From: Saccharophagus degradans 2-40
GTDB taxonomy: Bacteria > Pseudomonadota > Gammaproteobacteria > Pseudomonadales > Cellvibrionaceae
Direction: 5' to 3'
NCBI RefSeq assembly: GCF_000013665.1
Contig: NC_007912.1
Coordinates: 4,587,684-4,651,683 of the forward strand
Length of the DNA stretch: 64,000 nt
Part shown: piece after piece, positions 46,176 through 55,892 of the stretch
How the letters are laid out: every line of letters starts with the position of its first letter
Position numbering within the stretch: position 1 is the stretch's first letter
Translations under genes and position numbers: made by a program
Notes under the pieces: generated by a model
The model's database searches: none
What the model was told of the DNA's origin: nothing
The model's input: only the letters and a program-made list of their open reading frames with translations

Positions 46176-48284
46176 ATGATTGAAATGAACTCTGCAGACT
46201 CCGACCTACCCGAATTAGATGATTCTGCACCCAGTATCAGTTTGGATGACCCCGCGTACTATATCAATCGCGAACTCAGCCACTTAGCTTTTAATCAACG
46301 TGTACTGGAGCAAGCGCTAGACGAAAGCCACCCCATTTTAGAGCGGCTAAAGTTTCTGCTTATTTTTAGCTCAAACCTCGATGAGTTTTTTGAAATTCGC
46401 GTTGCAGGCCTCATGCAAAGTATTAAGTTTGAGCGTGAAACCGCAGGCTTAGACGGCGCACACCCCAAAGAAACCCTGCGCGAAATTAGCCGTATTTGCC
46501 ACGAAACGGTGGAAAAACAGTATGAAATACTGAATAACATCTTGTTTCCTGCATTGGAAAAAGAAGATATTCGCTTTTTGCGTCGCAGCGAATGGTCTGA
46601 TGAGCAAAGCGCGTGGGTAAACAACTTTATTGAAACCGAAGTACTGCCCATTATTAGCCCCATAGGCTTAGACCCTGCGCACCCCTTCCCGCGATTAGTA
46701 AACAAAAGTCTTAACTTCATTGTAGAGCTAGAAGGTAAAGATGCCTTTGGCCGCGATTTAAACTACGCGATAGTGCCTGCACCGCGCACCTTGCCACGCA
46801 TCATCAAATTGCCAGAAGACTTGGGCAACCCCGGCCACAACTTTATTTTCTTGTCGTCGATGATTCACGCCCACGCCGACCAGCTCTTCCCCGGCATGGA
46901 AGTAAAAGGCTGCTACCAGTTTCGTTTAACCCGCAACGCCGACCTCGACGTAGACGTAGAGGGTATTGCCGATTTAGCCCGCGCCCTGCGCGGTGAATTG
47001 CACTCTCGCCGCTTTGGTACCGCCGTACGCTTAGAAGTGGCCGACAACTGCCCTAGCGAACTTACCGACTTTTTATTAAAAGAAACTGGCTTAACCGAAG
47101 ACGACCTGTACCGTGTAGACGGGCCAGTTAACCTCAAGCGCCTAATGCGCGTGCCATCGATGGTGGGCCGCACAGATTTACTCTACCCGCCGTTTACCCC
47201 CAGCATGCCCAAGGGTATGAGCCGTAAAGACAACATTTTTGATGCGATTGCACGCAAAGATTACCTGCTATTGCACCCATTCGAGTCGTACGCGCCGGTA
47301 GTGCAGTTGTTGCGTCAAGCCGCCAAAGACCCAAACGTAGTAGCCATCAAGCAAACCCTCTACCGCACGGGCAACTTATCATCGGTTGTGGATGCCCTTA
47401 TCGACGCCGCGCGCAACGGTAAAGAAGTCACCGCCGTTGTAGAATTGCGCGCCCGTTTCGACGAAGAGGAAAACCTCGAGCTAGCAAGCCGCCTGCAAGA
47501 AGCGGGAGCCGTGGTGGTATACGGCGTAGTGGGCTACAAAACCCACGCAAAAATGATATTAATTGTGCGACGCGACGGCACAGAGCTAAAACGCTATGTG
47601 CATTTGGGCACCGGTAACTACCACAGCGGCAACGCGCGCTTGTACACCGACTACTCACTGCTAACCGCCGACCCAGTGATGGGCGCCGACGTACACCGTG
47701 TATTCCAGCAACTTACCGGTATGGGCAAAACCGAGCGCATGGATAAACTGCTACATGCGCCTTTTACCCTTAAACGCCAGCTATTGCGTTTGATTGACCG
47801 CGAAGTACAGGCCCAACGCGAAGGCAAGCAGGGGCGCATTATTCTTAAATGCAACGGCTTAACCGAGCCAAAAACCTTACAAGCGCTGTACAAAGCATCG
47901 CAGGAAGGCGTGCAAATCGACTTGATTATTCGCGGCATGTGCTGCTTGCGCCCAGGCATACCTGGGGTGTCCGAAAACATTCGCGTGCACTCTATTATTG
48001 GCCGCTTTTTAGAGCACACCCGTGTTTATTACTTCGCCAATGCCGAATATAACGTTTATTGTGCCAGCGCCGACTTGATGGAGCGCAACCTAAACCGCCG
48101 CGTGGAAACCTGCTTCCCTATCTGCCAGCCCGAGCTCGCGCAGCGGGTGCTGACAGAGCTTGAACTGTATATAAATGATACAAATCAGCGTTGGGAACTG
48201 GATAAAGAAGGGGTTTACACCCGCGTGGAGGCCGAAGAAAGCCGTGCAGCGCAAGCAGAATTGCTACAGAAACTTGCAAATTAG
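46176..48284 (+). CDS. ppk1: Polyphosphate kinase 1
   Basis: This enzyme forms inorganic polyphosphate reversibly from ATP. 702 residues, close to the usual 690. It begins with the family's YYINRELSHLAFNQRVLEQA, has LIFSSNLDEFFEIRVAGL, and shows the two catalytic-histidine regions VVGYKTHAKMILIVRR and YVHLGTGNYHSGNARLYTD. It contains ERNLNRRVETCFPI near the end. No ppx gene lies next to it, unlike in Pseudomonas. Confidence 0.97.
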   Translation: MIEMNSADSDLPELDDSAPSISLDDPAYYINRELSHLAFNQRVLEQALDESHPILERLKFLLIFSSNLDEFFEIRVAGLMQSIKFERETAGLDGAHPKETLREISRICHETVEKQYEILNNILFPALEKEDIRFLRRSEWSDEQSAWVNNFIETEVLPIISPIGLDPAHPFPRLVNKSLNFIVELEGKDAFGRDLNYAIVPAPRTLPRIIKLPEDLGNPGHNFIFLSSMIHAHADQLFPGMEVKGCYQFRLTRNADLDVDVEGIADLARALRGELHSRRFGTAVRLEVADNCPSELTDFLLKETGLTEDDLYRVDGPVNLKRLMRVPSMVGRTDLLYPPFTPSMPKGMSRKDNIFDAIARKDYLLLHPFESYAPVVQLLRQAAKDPNVVAIKQTLYRTGNLSSVVDALIDAARNGKEVTAVVELRARFDEEENLELASRLQEAGAVVVYGVVGYKTHAKMILIVRRDGTELKRYVHLGTGNYHSGNARLYTDYSLLTADPVMGADVHRVFQQLTGMGKTERMDKLLHAPFTLKRQLLRLIDREVQAQREGKQGRIILKCNGLTEPKTLQALYKASQEGVQIDLIIRGMCCLRPGIPGVSENIRVHSIIGRFLEHTRVYYFANAEYNVYCASADLMERNLNRRVETCFPICQPELAQRVLTELELYINDTNQRWELDKEGVYTRVEAEESRAAQAELLQKLAN

Positions 48285-48474
48285 TGGAATGCCCCAAAAT
48301 ACTGAAAATCAACATACGTAGAGGCTTGTGCTGGGCGCACGCTGTCCTTATGATTGGCCTCTTCCAAAAATACACAACAGTGTTTCACATACCAAATTGG
48401 TGCAATTTACCTAGTACCCACGTAAATTAATCTAAACTCGATGTGAACAACCATTCTTACCACTGGAGATAATT

Positions 48475-48801
48475 ATGAGTGAAGCAATCGTACAAGTAAG
48501 CGATGCTAGCTTTGAGCAGGACGTATTGTCCTCCGATATACCTGTATTAGTTGACTACTGGGCAGCGTGGTGTGGTCCATGCAAAATGATCGCCCCCGTT
48601 CTTGACGAGCTAGCAAAAGAATACGAAGGCAAAATTAAAATTTGCAAAATGGATGTAGACGCCAACAAAGAAACACCGGCTAAATACAACATTCGCGGCA
48701 TTCCTACTTTGATTATGTTCAAAGGAGGCAACGCAGAAGGCACTAAAGTTGGCGCTTTATCTAAAGCTCAACTTAAAGAGTTTATCGACGCGAGCCTATA
48801 A
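48475..48801 (+). CDS. trxA: Thioredoxin
   Basis: A 108-residue thioredoxin 1 with the active site WCGPCK (Cys33, Cys36), the buried Asp in VLVDYWAAW and the cis-proline in [15 protein letters not shown] stands 7 bases before the ATG. It lies between ppk and rho; trxA-rho adjacency is conserved in gammaproteobacteria. Confidence 0.97.
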   Translation: MSEAIVQVSDASFEQDVLSSDIPVLVDYWAAWCGPCKMIAPVLDELAKEYEGKIKICKMDVDANKETPAKYNIRGIPTLIMFKGGNAEGTKVGALSKAQLKEFIDASL

Positions 48802-48809
48802 GGTTGCAA

Positions 48810-48829
48810 AGCGGGGGTAAAACCCCGCT
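48810..48829 (+). terminator. Stem-loop after trxA
   Basis: AGCGGGG (48810-48816) pairs with CCCCGCT (48823-48829) around GTAAAA, nine bases after the stop. No T-run follows, so it is at best a weak or rho-assisted terminator, and it may serve to protect the trxA mRNA end. Confidence 0.45.
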
Positions 48830-48907
48830 CACCTGACGCCACGGTTAATGGTTCGGCGTCTTCTGCATCACCGTATACATTTCCTGCAATAAATCAAAAG
48901 TAACACT

Positions 48908-48936
48908 TTGCACTCTGTAAAGTTTGTGGCTATACT
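48908..48936 (+). promoter_or_regulatory. Sigma-70 type promoter of rho
   Basis: TTGCAC (48908-48913), a 17-base spacer, and TATACT (48931-48936). Transcription would begin near 48943, giving a leader of about 345 bases to the usual rho ATG. Confidence 0.6.
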
Positions 48937-49289
48937 GGAAATATTCAGTGATCGCGCAGCTTCTAGCGACACATCTCAAGCGTTTTGTTAACACCCAGCC
49001 AAAAGCACCCTGTTAGCACTAGCCTATTTGAAGCTGTTTCATTTTTTCCGTTCATCCTTCCTGCAGTCTATTATCCCCAGCACGACAGAATGTTTGAACG
49101 AAAATTTGTTTGATCCAACCCTCGGACGTTTCCAATTTTTCACACTTTCGAGTGCCAGATAATCCCTAGGGGTAATCTTTGCAAGCGCGATCAAAAAAAC
49201 AAAAGCATCAACATTCAGAGCAATTAACTTTCGATTCGGCATTCAGCCAAGAACCGTCTAACTCACCTTCACCTAAATCAAAAATTCGT

Positions 49290-50549
49290 ATGAATCTTAC
49301 CGACTTAAAATCAAAACCCATTGAAGAACTTATCGATCTTGCAAAAGAAATGGGCATGGAGAGCCTAGCGCGCTCCCGCAAACAAGACGTCATCTTCAAC
49401 ATTCTTAAACGCCACGCCCGCAGCGGTGAAGATATCTACGGCGACGGTGTATTAGAAATACTGCAAGATGGCTTCGGCTTTTTGCGCTCTGCAGGCGCTT
49501 CTTACCTAGCTGGCCCAGACGATATTTACGTTTCCCCCAGCCAAATTCGCCGCTTTAACTTGCGCACCGGCGATACCATAGCGGGGAAAATTCGCCCCCC
49601 TAAAGAAGGCGAACGTTATTTTGCCCTTCTTAAAGTAAACGAAATTAATTTCGACAAGCCAGAAAACTCCCGCAACAAAATTCTCTTCGAAAACCTTACT
49701 CCGCTATTCCCTCAGGAACGCCTCGAGTTAGAAACCGGTAACGGCTCTACCGAAGACTTAACCGGCCGCATCATCGACCTAGTAAGCCCCATTGGTAAAG
49801 GTCAGCGCGGTTTGATTGTTGCACCACCTAAAGCTGGTAAAACCATCATGATGCAGAATATTGCGCAGGCTATTACGCGCAATAACCCTGAGTGCCATTT
49901 AATTGTTTTACTTATCGACGAACGCCCAGAAGAAGTAACCGAAATGCAGCGCTCTGTGCGCGGCGAGGTGGTTGCCTCTACCTTCGACGAACCACCTTCG
50001 CGCCACGTACAAGTAGCCGAAATGGTTATTGAACGTGCTAAGCGTTTAGTTGAGCATAAAAAAGATGTAATTATTCTGCTCGACTCCATCACTCGTTTGG
50101 CGCGCGCTTACAACACCGTTATTCCTTCATCAGGTAAAGTACTTACCGGTGGTGTTGATGCCCACGCACTAGAGCGCCCAAAGCGTTTCTTCGGTGCTGC
50201 GCGTAACATTGAAGAAGGCGGCAGCTTATCTATTGTGGCTACCGCACTTATCGATACCGGCTCTAAAATGGATGAAGTTATCTACGAAGAGTTTAAAGGT
50301 ACCGGTAACATGGAACTGCACCTCGACCGCAAAATTGCCGAGCGTCGCGTTTACCCTGCCATTAACATCCGTCGCTCCGGCACCCGTCGCGAAGACCTGT
50401 TAATGAAAGAAGAGGAACTATCTCGCGTATGGATTCTGCGCAAACTCCTCCACGATATGGAAGACGTAGCCGCCACAGAATTCCTTTCCGACAAGCTAAA
50501 AGACTTCAAAACTAACAACGAGTTTTTCTTGTCTATGCGCTCGAAGTAA
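49290..50549 (+). CDS. rho: Transcription termination factor Rho
   Basis: The hexameric RNA-dependent ATPase of termination. From the ATG at 49290 it is 419 residues, the same as E. coli Rho, starting [10 protein letters not shown]. The RNA-binding domain contains [20 protein letters not shown]; Walker A is [12 protein letters not shown]; Walker B and the Q loop follow ([28 protein letters not shown]). That ATG has no evident ribosome site. The frame stays open upstream to a TTG at 49179, which has AGGGG 6 bases before it, so a 456-residue form with 37 extra basic/Gln-rich residues is possible. Confidence 0.97.
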   Translation: MNLTDLKSKPIEELIDLAKEMGMESLARSRKQDVIFNILKRHARSGEDIYGDGVLEILQDGFGFLRSAGASYLAGPDDIYVSPSQIRRFNLRTGDTIAGKIRPPKEGERYFALLKVNEINFDKPENSRNKILFENLTPLFPQERLELETGNGSTEDLTGRIIDLVSPIGKGQRGLIVAPPKAGKTIMMQNIAQAITRNNPECHLIVLLIDERPEEVTEMQRSVRGEVVASTFDEPPSRHVQVAEMVIERAKRLVEHKKDVIILLDSITRLARAYNTVIPSSGKVLTGGVDAHALERPKRFFGAARNIEEGGSLSIVATALIDTGSKMDEVIYEEFKGTGNMELHLDRKIAERRVYPAINIRRSGTRREDLLMKEEELSRVWILRKLLHDMEDVAATEFLSDKLKDFKTNNEFFLSMRSK

Positions 50550-50874
50550 GCAAGCAGTAAAAATGAAAGTCAAAGCCGCGCACTGTCGCGGCTTTTTTGT
50601 TTCTACTCGCCGCTTTTTAAAACGCGACCAAACAAAAGCTTAGGCAGGTAACCAGCTACACGGCCCCCAATCACAGGTAAATCTACTTACTTTAAATTGG
50701 CTTAACAGACGTTATTATCTCACCACATACCACTACTCGATAACCAATCACATACTAAATACCTACCTATATCAAACACGCTTAGAGCAATATTGATAAA
50801 GGATACAGATCACACCCAATAAACGTTAGAATAACCCCAAATTGCACCCACAAAGCTGGCAAACCGAGAAGATT
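50550..50874. other. Intergenic region between rho and ubiD
   Basis: About 325 bp. It has the rho terminator at its left end (50572-50598) and otherwise an AT-rich stretch with no reading frame. The ubiD promoter must lie here, but I see no strong -35/-10 pair. Confidence 0.4.
50572..50598 (+). terminator. Rho-independent terminator of rho
   Basis: AAAGCCGCG (50572-50580) pairs with CGCGGCTTT (50587-50595) around CACTGT, ending in a run of six T. It begins 22 bases after the rho stop. This is the clearest intrinsic terminator in the right half after the one at 57460. Confidence 0.9.
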
Positions 50875-52347
50875 ATGGCCTTTAAGGATTTACGAGATTT
50901 TATTGCCCTATTAGAAGAAAAAGGGCAGCTTAAACGTATTAGTCACCCAGTGGACCCGTATTTGGAGATTACCGAAATCTCTGATCGCACCCTGCGTGCA
51001 GGTGGGCCAGCCTTGTTGTTTGAAAATGTTGTGGGGCACACTACACCCGTACTGGCTAATTTATTCGGCACGCCCGATCGCGTAGCCATGGGCATGGGGC
51101 AAGAGAATGTTGGCGCTTTGCGCGAAGTAGGCGAGCTACTCGCGTTTTTGAAAGAGCCAGAGCCCCCCAAAGGGATGAAAGATGCGTGGGAAAAACTGCC
51201 CATCTTTAAACAAGTACTTAATATGGCCCCCAAGCTTATTAAGAATGCCCCCTGCCAAGAATTCGAGGTGAGCGGCGAAGACGTAGACTTAACCGCAATA
51301 CCCATTCAAACCTGCTGGCCAGGGGATGCAGCACCGCTTGTTACTTGGCCTTTAGTGGTTACCAAAGGCCCGCATAAAGACCGACAAAACCTCGGTATTT
51401 ATCGCATGCAATTAATTGGCAAGAATAAGCTTATTATGCGCTGGTTAAGCCATCGCGGCGGTGCATTAGATTTTAGAGAGTGGCAACAGCAACACCCGGG
51501 CGAGAACTTTCCCGTTTCTGTGGCACTGGGAGCAGACCCAGCAACCATTCTAGGCGCAGTAACCCCAGTACCAGATACACTCAGTGAATACGCCTTCGCC
51601 GGCCTATTGCGCGGCAGCAAAACCGAAGTAACCAAAAGCCGCGGCAACGACTTACAAGTGCCGGCTAGTGCCGAGTATATTTTAGAGGGCCATATTGCCC
51701 CAGGTGAGATGGCTGACGAAGGGCCGTTTGGCGACCACACCGGTTACTACAACGAAGTGGACAGCTTTCCGGTGTTTACTGTCGAGCGCATTACCCACCG
51801 CAAAGACCCTATTTATCACAGCACCTACACGGGCAGACCGCCTGATGAACCCGCAGTATTAGGCGTTGCCCTTAACGAAGTGTTTGTGCCTATATTAAAA
51901 AAACAGTTTCCTGAAATTGTCGATTTTTACTTGCCACCCGAAGGCTGCTCTTACCGTATGGCAGTGGTAACCATGAAAAAACAATACCCTGGTCACGCCA
52001 AGCGCGTAATGCTGGGAGTATGGTCTTTCTTACGGCAATTTATGTACACAAAATTTGTTATTGTGACCGACGACGATGTAAACGCTCGCGATTGGAACGA
52101 TGTAATTTGGGCACTGACAACACGTGTAGACCCAATGCGCGATACCACCATGATAGACAACACACCTATCGATTATTTGGATTTTGCTTCGCCTGTTTCT
52201 GGCCTAGGCTCGAAAATGGGCATAGATGCTACCAATAAATGGCCTGGCGAAACCAATCGCGAATGGGGCACCACCATAGAGATGACTGCAGAAGTTAAAA
52301 ATAAAGTAGATGCTATCTGGGATAAGCTCGGCATCGACGATAAATAA
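50875..52347 (+). CDS. ubiD: 4-hydroxy-3-polyprenylbenzoate decarboxylase UbiD
   Basis: This prenyl-FMN-dependent decarboxylase works in ubiquinone synthesis with UbiX. I choose the ATG at 50875 (490 residues, [20 protein letters not shown]), where relatives begin. Motifs: [16 protein letters not shown] and the catalytic [11 protein letters not shown], with the usual [18 protein letters not shown] near the end. It follows rho, as in Pseudomonas. Confidence 0.96.
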   Translation: MAFKDLRDFIALLEEKGQLKRISHPVDPYLEITEISDRTLRAGGPALLFENVVGHTTPVLANLFGTPDRVAMGMGQENVGALREVGELLAFLKEPEPPKGMKDAWEKLPIFKQVLNMAPKLIKNAPCQEFEVSGEDVDLTAIPIQTCWPGDAAPLVTWPLVVTKGPHKDRQNLGIYRMQLIGKNKLIMRWLSHRGGALDFREWQQQHPGENFPVSVALGADPATILGAVTPVPDTLSEYAFAGLLRGSKTEVTKSRGNDLQVPASAEYILEGHIAPGEMADEGPFGDHTGYYNEVDSFPVFTVERITHRKDPIYHSTYTGRPPDEPAVLGVALNEVFVPILKKQFPEIVDFYLPPEGCSYRMAVVTMKKQYPGHAKRVMLGVWSFLRQFMYTKFVIVTDDDVNARDWNDVIWALTTRVDPMRDTTMIDNTPIDYLDFASPVSGLGSKMGIDATNKWPGETNREWGTTIEMTAEVKNKVDAIWDKLGIDDK

Positions 52348-52374
52348 ATACGCGCTTACGCAATAGGACACGCT

Positions 52375-52734
52375 ATGCCTGAACTAAACCATCACAAAAT
52401 TAATTATGTGGAATTTGCCACTAAAAATTTAAGCGCGAGCAAATTATTTTTTCAAACCGTATTCAATTGGCAATTTAAAGATTACGGCCCCGAATACAGC
52501 GCCATAGAAGAAGGCGGCCTCGACGGTGGTTTTTATCAAGCGGATACTTGCGCCCGCACAGAAAACGGCAGCGCGCTGGTAGTGCTGTATAGCGCAAACC
52601 TAGAAGCAACACTACAAAGCGTGACTGCGGCGGGCGGCATAGTGATTAAAGAAATATTTCCCTTTCCTGGTGGTCGCCGCTTTCAATTTCTAGAGCCTGG
52701 CGGTAATGAGCTTGCTGTATGGTCTGATATATAA
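52375..52734 (+). CDS. VOC (glyoxalase-like) family protein
   Basis: A 119-residue vicinal-oxygen-chelate fold protein. The N-terminal NYVEFATKNLSASKLFFQTV and C-terminal FPGGRRFQFLEPGGNELAVWSD are typical of the glyoxalase/bleomycin-resistance superfamily. Metal ligands of glyoxalase I cannot be assigned with confidence, so the reaction is unknown. It follows ubiD after 27 bp and may be co-transcribed. Confidence 0.85.
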   Translation: MPELNHHKINYVEFATKNLSASKLFFQTVFNWQFKDYGPEYSAIEEGGLDGGFYQADTCARTENGSALVVLYSANLEATLQSVTAAGGIVIKEIFPFPGGRRFQFLEPGGNELAVWSDI

Positions 52735-52842
52735 GGCCACACAGCATTCGTTTAATCACTATCACAACACAAATACTAGCGCTCTCGCTGCCACTAGCTC
52801 ACCTAGTAACAGCGCAGCGATCTACCTACGGATACAATAAGT

Positions 52843-53883
52843 TTGCATTTAAATCATATTCATAGCTTGCGTGGCATTGCTATTTTATTTGTGGTATTTG
52901 GCCACGCGCTTTGGTTTCAATTTAACTGGAGCAACAATCAACCAACCATTACATTTCTAATAGAATTGTTAAGTAATGGAACCATATTGTTTGTATTCGT
53001 AGCAGGCTACCTATTTCAATACCTACTACCTAAGTACCACTACCCTAAGTATCTTAAAGCAAAGTTAAAAAACGTAATTACGCCCTACCTACTCATATCT
53101 ATTCCGGCTATTGCCTATGAAATTTTTATTGGCTCGCCCAGCGATAAGTTCACCCAACTTGAAGACGCCAGCACACCCTTACAAGTGCTTTGGTTTTACG
53201 CTGTTGGTGGTGGGCACATAAATTACGCACTGTGGTTTATCCCTATGATTACGCTATTTTTTATTGGCGCCCCGCTATTTGCATTGTGTAACCAATATCC
53301 TAAAGCGTACTGGCTGCTCATTCCGTTATACGTACTGGCTTTGGCTGTGCATCGCGAACCCTTTCCTATTATTTCTCCGCTGCGCGCTTTTTTGTATTTT
53401 TTACCTATTTACATAACGGGCATGCTTGCAGCCCAGTTCCGCGAAAAGCTCGACCCAGTGTTAACCAAACATGCACCGGCTATTGGCCTACTGTTAGCCG
53501 CTATTTTTCTTTGCCAACTTTTTATTAATGAACACCACGGCATTTACAAAACAGAGCACATGTTCGATATGTCAAAGGGGTATATAGACTGGTTGTTACT
53601 GCAAAAAACCTTATTGTGCTTCTTCTTGATTGGTATCTACTTACGCTACCCTAAACTTGCAACAAAGCCGATTAACTATTTAGCAGATATTAGCTTTACC
53701 GTGTTTTTTATACATGTGTATTTCTTCGCAGCGGTTTATATTATTTTGGGGCATCAACGCTTCGAAGGTAGTTTAGGCCTTTGGTTTGTGCGCGGTTGCG
53801 CGTGTATCTTGTTTTGCGTGGTAGCTACTTGGCTTGCAAAGAAAGTGCTTGGTAAATACAGCCGCAGTTTAATAGGAAGTTAG
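52843..53883 (+). CDS. Membrane acyltransferase, family 3
   Basis: A 346-residue inner-membrane protein with about ten hydrophobic helices and the family-3 start HSLRGIAILFVVFGHALWF, which holds the conserved Arg and His of the catalytic region. Relatives O-acetylate lipopolysaccharide, exopolysaccharide or lipids. No polysaccharide operon surrounds it, so the acceptor is unknown. The start is TTG at 52843; no better start exists in frame. Confidence 0.87.
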   Translation: MHLNHIHSLRGIAILFVVFGHALWFQFNWSNNQPTITFLIELLSNGTILFVFVAGYLFQYLLPKYHYPKYLKAKLKNVITPYLLISIPAIAYEIFIGSPSDKFTQLEDASTPLQVLWFYAVGGGHINYALWFIPMITLFFIGAPLFALCNQYPKAYWLLIPLYVLALAVHREPFPIISPLRAFLYFLPIYITGMLAAQFREKLDPVLTKHAPAIGLLLAAIFLCQLFINEHHGIYKTEHMFDMSKGYIDWLLLQKTLLCFFLIGIYLRYPKLATKPINYLADISFTVFFIHVYFFAAVYIILGHQRFEGSLGLWFVRGCACILFCVVATWLAKKVLGKYSRSLIGS

Positions 53884-53899
53884 ATCATTGTGTAAACAT

Positions 53900-53922
53900 C
53901 TACCACTCGCAAAGGGTGGTAG
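53900..53922 (+). terminator. Stem-loop after the acyltransferase gene
   Basis: CTACCACTC (53900-53908) pairs with GGGTGGTAG (53914-53922), one G-T pair, around the five-base loop GCAAA. It begins 17 bases after the stop. There is no T-run, so it may be a stabilising 3' hairpin. Confidence 0.45.
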
Positions 53923-54040
53923 TAGGGGTGCCCGCCCATAAGCCAAATTCTTGCATATAATTTTTTATCTGTTTTTACTCCCACCTAAATAATCCTCTGC
54001 TAAAGTTAACAGTGGCTATTCACAAAATGAGGCTTCACTG

Positions 54041-54922
54041 TTGAAATACCCATTCAAAATACTTACCACTGTTACATGTTTGCTCACTGCTATTTATACG
54101 CATGGCGAATCGGTTGATATCACCATCAATAAACCCCGTAGCAATAGCACGTATATGCTAGATCTAATGAAGTTAGCGCTTTCTTATTCCGATAAGCACT
54201 ATAATTATTTAGAAACGTCAGAAACACTTACCCGCAGTGCGCAGGTGGAAGCGTTGCGTAATGGTGAGCTTACGGTTATGTGGGGCGGCACCTCTGATCA
54301 GATGGAACAGGATTTTACCCCCGTTCGCATAGATGGCTACCGAGGCCTTATGAGCTTGCGTTTTTTTATTATTCGCGAAGGGGAACAACACCGATTCGAT
54401 TCTATTTATAGCGCAAACGACTTAAAACAGTTTAAATTTGGCCAGGGTAAAACCTGGCAAGACGGCAATATTTTGCAGCAGGCAGGTTTTAAAGTGGTAA
54501 GAACAGTGAAAAAAGAAGGCCTGTTTCATATGCTAGACGGCGACCGGTTTGACGCCTTTCCGCGTGGTGCCACCGAAGCCTGGGAGGAAGTGGCAAAGTA
54601 CAAGCAACTCCCCCTCACCGTAGAAAATAAATTGGTGCTCTCTTACACATTACCAACTTATTTTTTTGTGAATAAAAACCACCCGCAATTAGCGGCCGCA
54701 ATAGAGCAAGGTCTAGAGCGTGCCATTGCCGACGGTCAATTTGACGATTACTTTTATAACAACGATCGGGTGCGAGAATTTCTAAAGCGAGCGCAGCTCG
54801 ATAAACGTCGAGTAATAAAAATAAATAACCCTTTTCTGCCTAAAGCCACTCCCCTAGATCGAGATGAGTTATGGCTCGATTTAAGCGAGCTTGCAGAGGG
54901 GGCTAAAAACTACGGTTTATAG
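54041..54922 (+). CDS. Orphan periplasmic solute-binding-like protein
   Basis: A 293-residue exported protein (signal peptide to about THGES) whose mature part resembles family-3 solute-binding proteins (amino-acid type): TRSAQVEALRNGELTVMWGG, FFIIREGEQHRFDSI and a C-terminal IEQGLERAIADGQFDDYF. No ABC-transporter permease or ATPase is near, so it may sense or scavenge rather than feed a transporter. The start is TTG; the nearby upstream ATG runs into a stop. Confidence 0.8.
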   Translation: MKYPFKILTTVTCLLTAIYTHGESVDITINKPRSNSTYMLDLMKLALSYSDKHYNYLETSETLTRSAQVEALRNGELTVMWGGTSDQMEQDFTPVRIDGYRGLMSLRFFIIREGEQHRFDSIYSANDLKQFKFGQGKTWQDGNILQQAGFKVVRTVKKEGLFHMLDGDRFDAFPRGATEAWEEVAKYKQLPLTVENKLVLSYTLPTYFFVNKNHPQLAAAIEQGLERAIADGQFDDYFYNNDRVREFLKRAQLDKRRVIKINNPFLPKATPLDRDELWLDLSELAEGAKNYGL

Positions 54923-55030
54923 CATAGCCGGCAATACTAGCTGTATATTCGCGCAATGAAGCACTCGCGCGACCATTCTTTTTGGGGTAACGTTGCGCTA
55001 TATTGTTAACAAGTATGGTACCCGCTGGCT

Positions 55031-55471
55031 ATGATCCACAGCATCTCTTCTGCAAATTTCGAGCGTATAATACCGCTTATCAATGCCTATCAGCAGTTTT
55101 ACAATGTAGACCACGTGAGCGCCCAGCAAAATCGTTCGTTCTTTTCTCAATTTGGTATGCAATCAGATAAAGGCTGCCAATTTGCCTATTTTGACGGCAC
55201 AGAACCCGTTGCCTTTGCGACAGTGTATTTTTGTTACTCATCCACTCTTACCGCAAAAGTGGGCGTATTAAACGATTTATACACACTGCCATCTCATCGC
55301 AATAAAGGCATAGCCAGTAAACTGATTAAACACTGCGCCAAATTCGCCATCGAACGCGGTGCCTGCCGCTTGCAATGGGTAACGGCGCGCGACAATACTA
55401 CCGCGCAGGCACTCTACAAAAAGCTTGGCGCGAAACAAAGCAGCTGGGAGTTTTTTAGCTATACGCCGTAG
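55031..55471 (+). CDS. GNAT family N-acetyltransferase
   Basis: A 146-residue acetyltransferase. The acetyl-CoA motif is LNDLYTLPSHRNKGIASKLI (conserved R/Q-x-x-G-x-A form), with the usual ARDNTTAQALYKKLGA near the end. The substrate is unknown. It stands alone between the binding-protein gene and a small lipoprotein gene. Confidence 0.88.
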   Translation: MIHSISSANFERIIPLINAYQQFYNVDHVSAQQNRSFFSQFGMQSDKGCQFAYFDGTEPVAFATVYFCYSSTLTAKVGVLNDLYTLPSHRNKGIASKLIKHCAKFAIERGACRLQWVTARDNTTAQALYKKLGAKQSSWEFFSYTP

Positions 55472-55599
55472 AAGCCAACTCACACAATTACTTAAGCCAT
55501 AACCAATATTAAAGCCACAACAAACACGGAACTTTTGCTGCCCACAGCCCACTAATTTCACTCTTAACAATTATTACCACCTATCGAATGGAGCTCACC

Positions 55600-55791
55600 G
55601 TGAAACTACTTAAACTAGCACTACTCACATGTACCGCTACAGCCGTAACCGGCTGCGAAATGGCTTATGGCACATTACAATCAGATAAAAAAAACAGCTG
55701 CTACGAACTGCCACAACCCGAATACGAGCGCTGCATGGCCGAAGCCTCGCAGAGTTACGAAGATTATAAAAAGTCCACCCAACAGAAATAA
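55600..55791 (+). CDS. Small lipoprotein, unknown function
   Basis: I choose the GTG at 55600 (63 residues) because GGAG lies 6 bases before it; the upstream ATG at 55588 overlaps that site. The product has a short charged start, a hydrophobic core and the lipobox AVTGC, so the mature protein is probably a lipid-anchored peptide of about 45 residues. It contains two further cysteines (KNSCYELPQPEYERC) and a charged helical end. A family was not recognised. Confidence 0.7.
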   Translation: MKLLKLALLTCTATAVTGCEMAYGTLQSDKKNSCYELPQPEYERCMAEASQSYEDYKKSTQQK

Positions 55792-55892
55792 CTAGTCGCT
55801 ACTTTGTAAGTAGCCAGGCTCACATTTAGACATCGCATAAACGCCAAAGGGCTAGTATAGTTCAAGCTTTCCACACTATTATTTGTAACTTT

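Larger units (their letters stand above)
48802..49289. other. Long rho leader region
   Basis: These 488 bp between trxA and the usual rho start contain two hairpins just after trxA (48810-48829 and GACGCC/GGCGTC at 48835-48840 with 48855-48860), a good sigma-70 promoter (48908-48936), and an in-frame TTG-initiated extension of rho (from 49179). E. coli rho also has a long leader used for self-regulation by Rho, so regulation by early termination is likely here. Confidence 0.55.
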
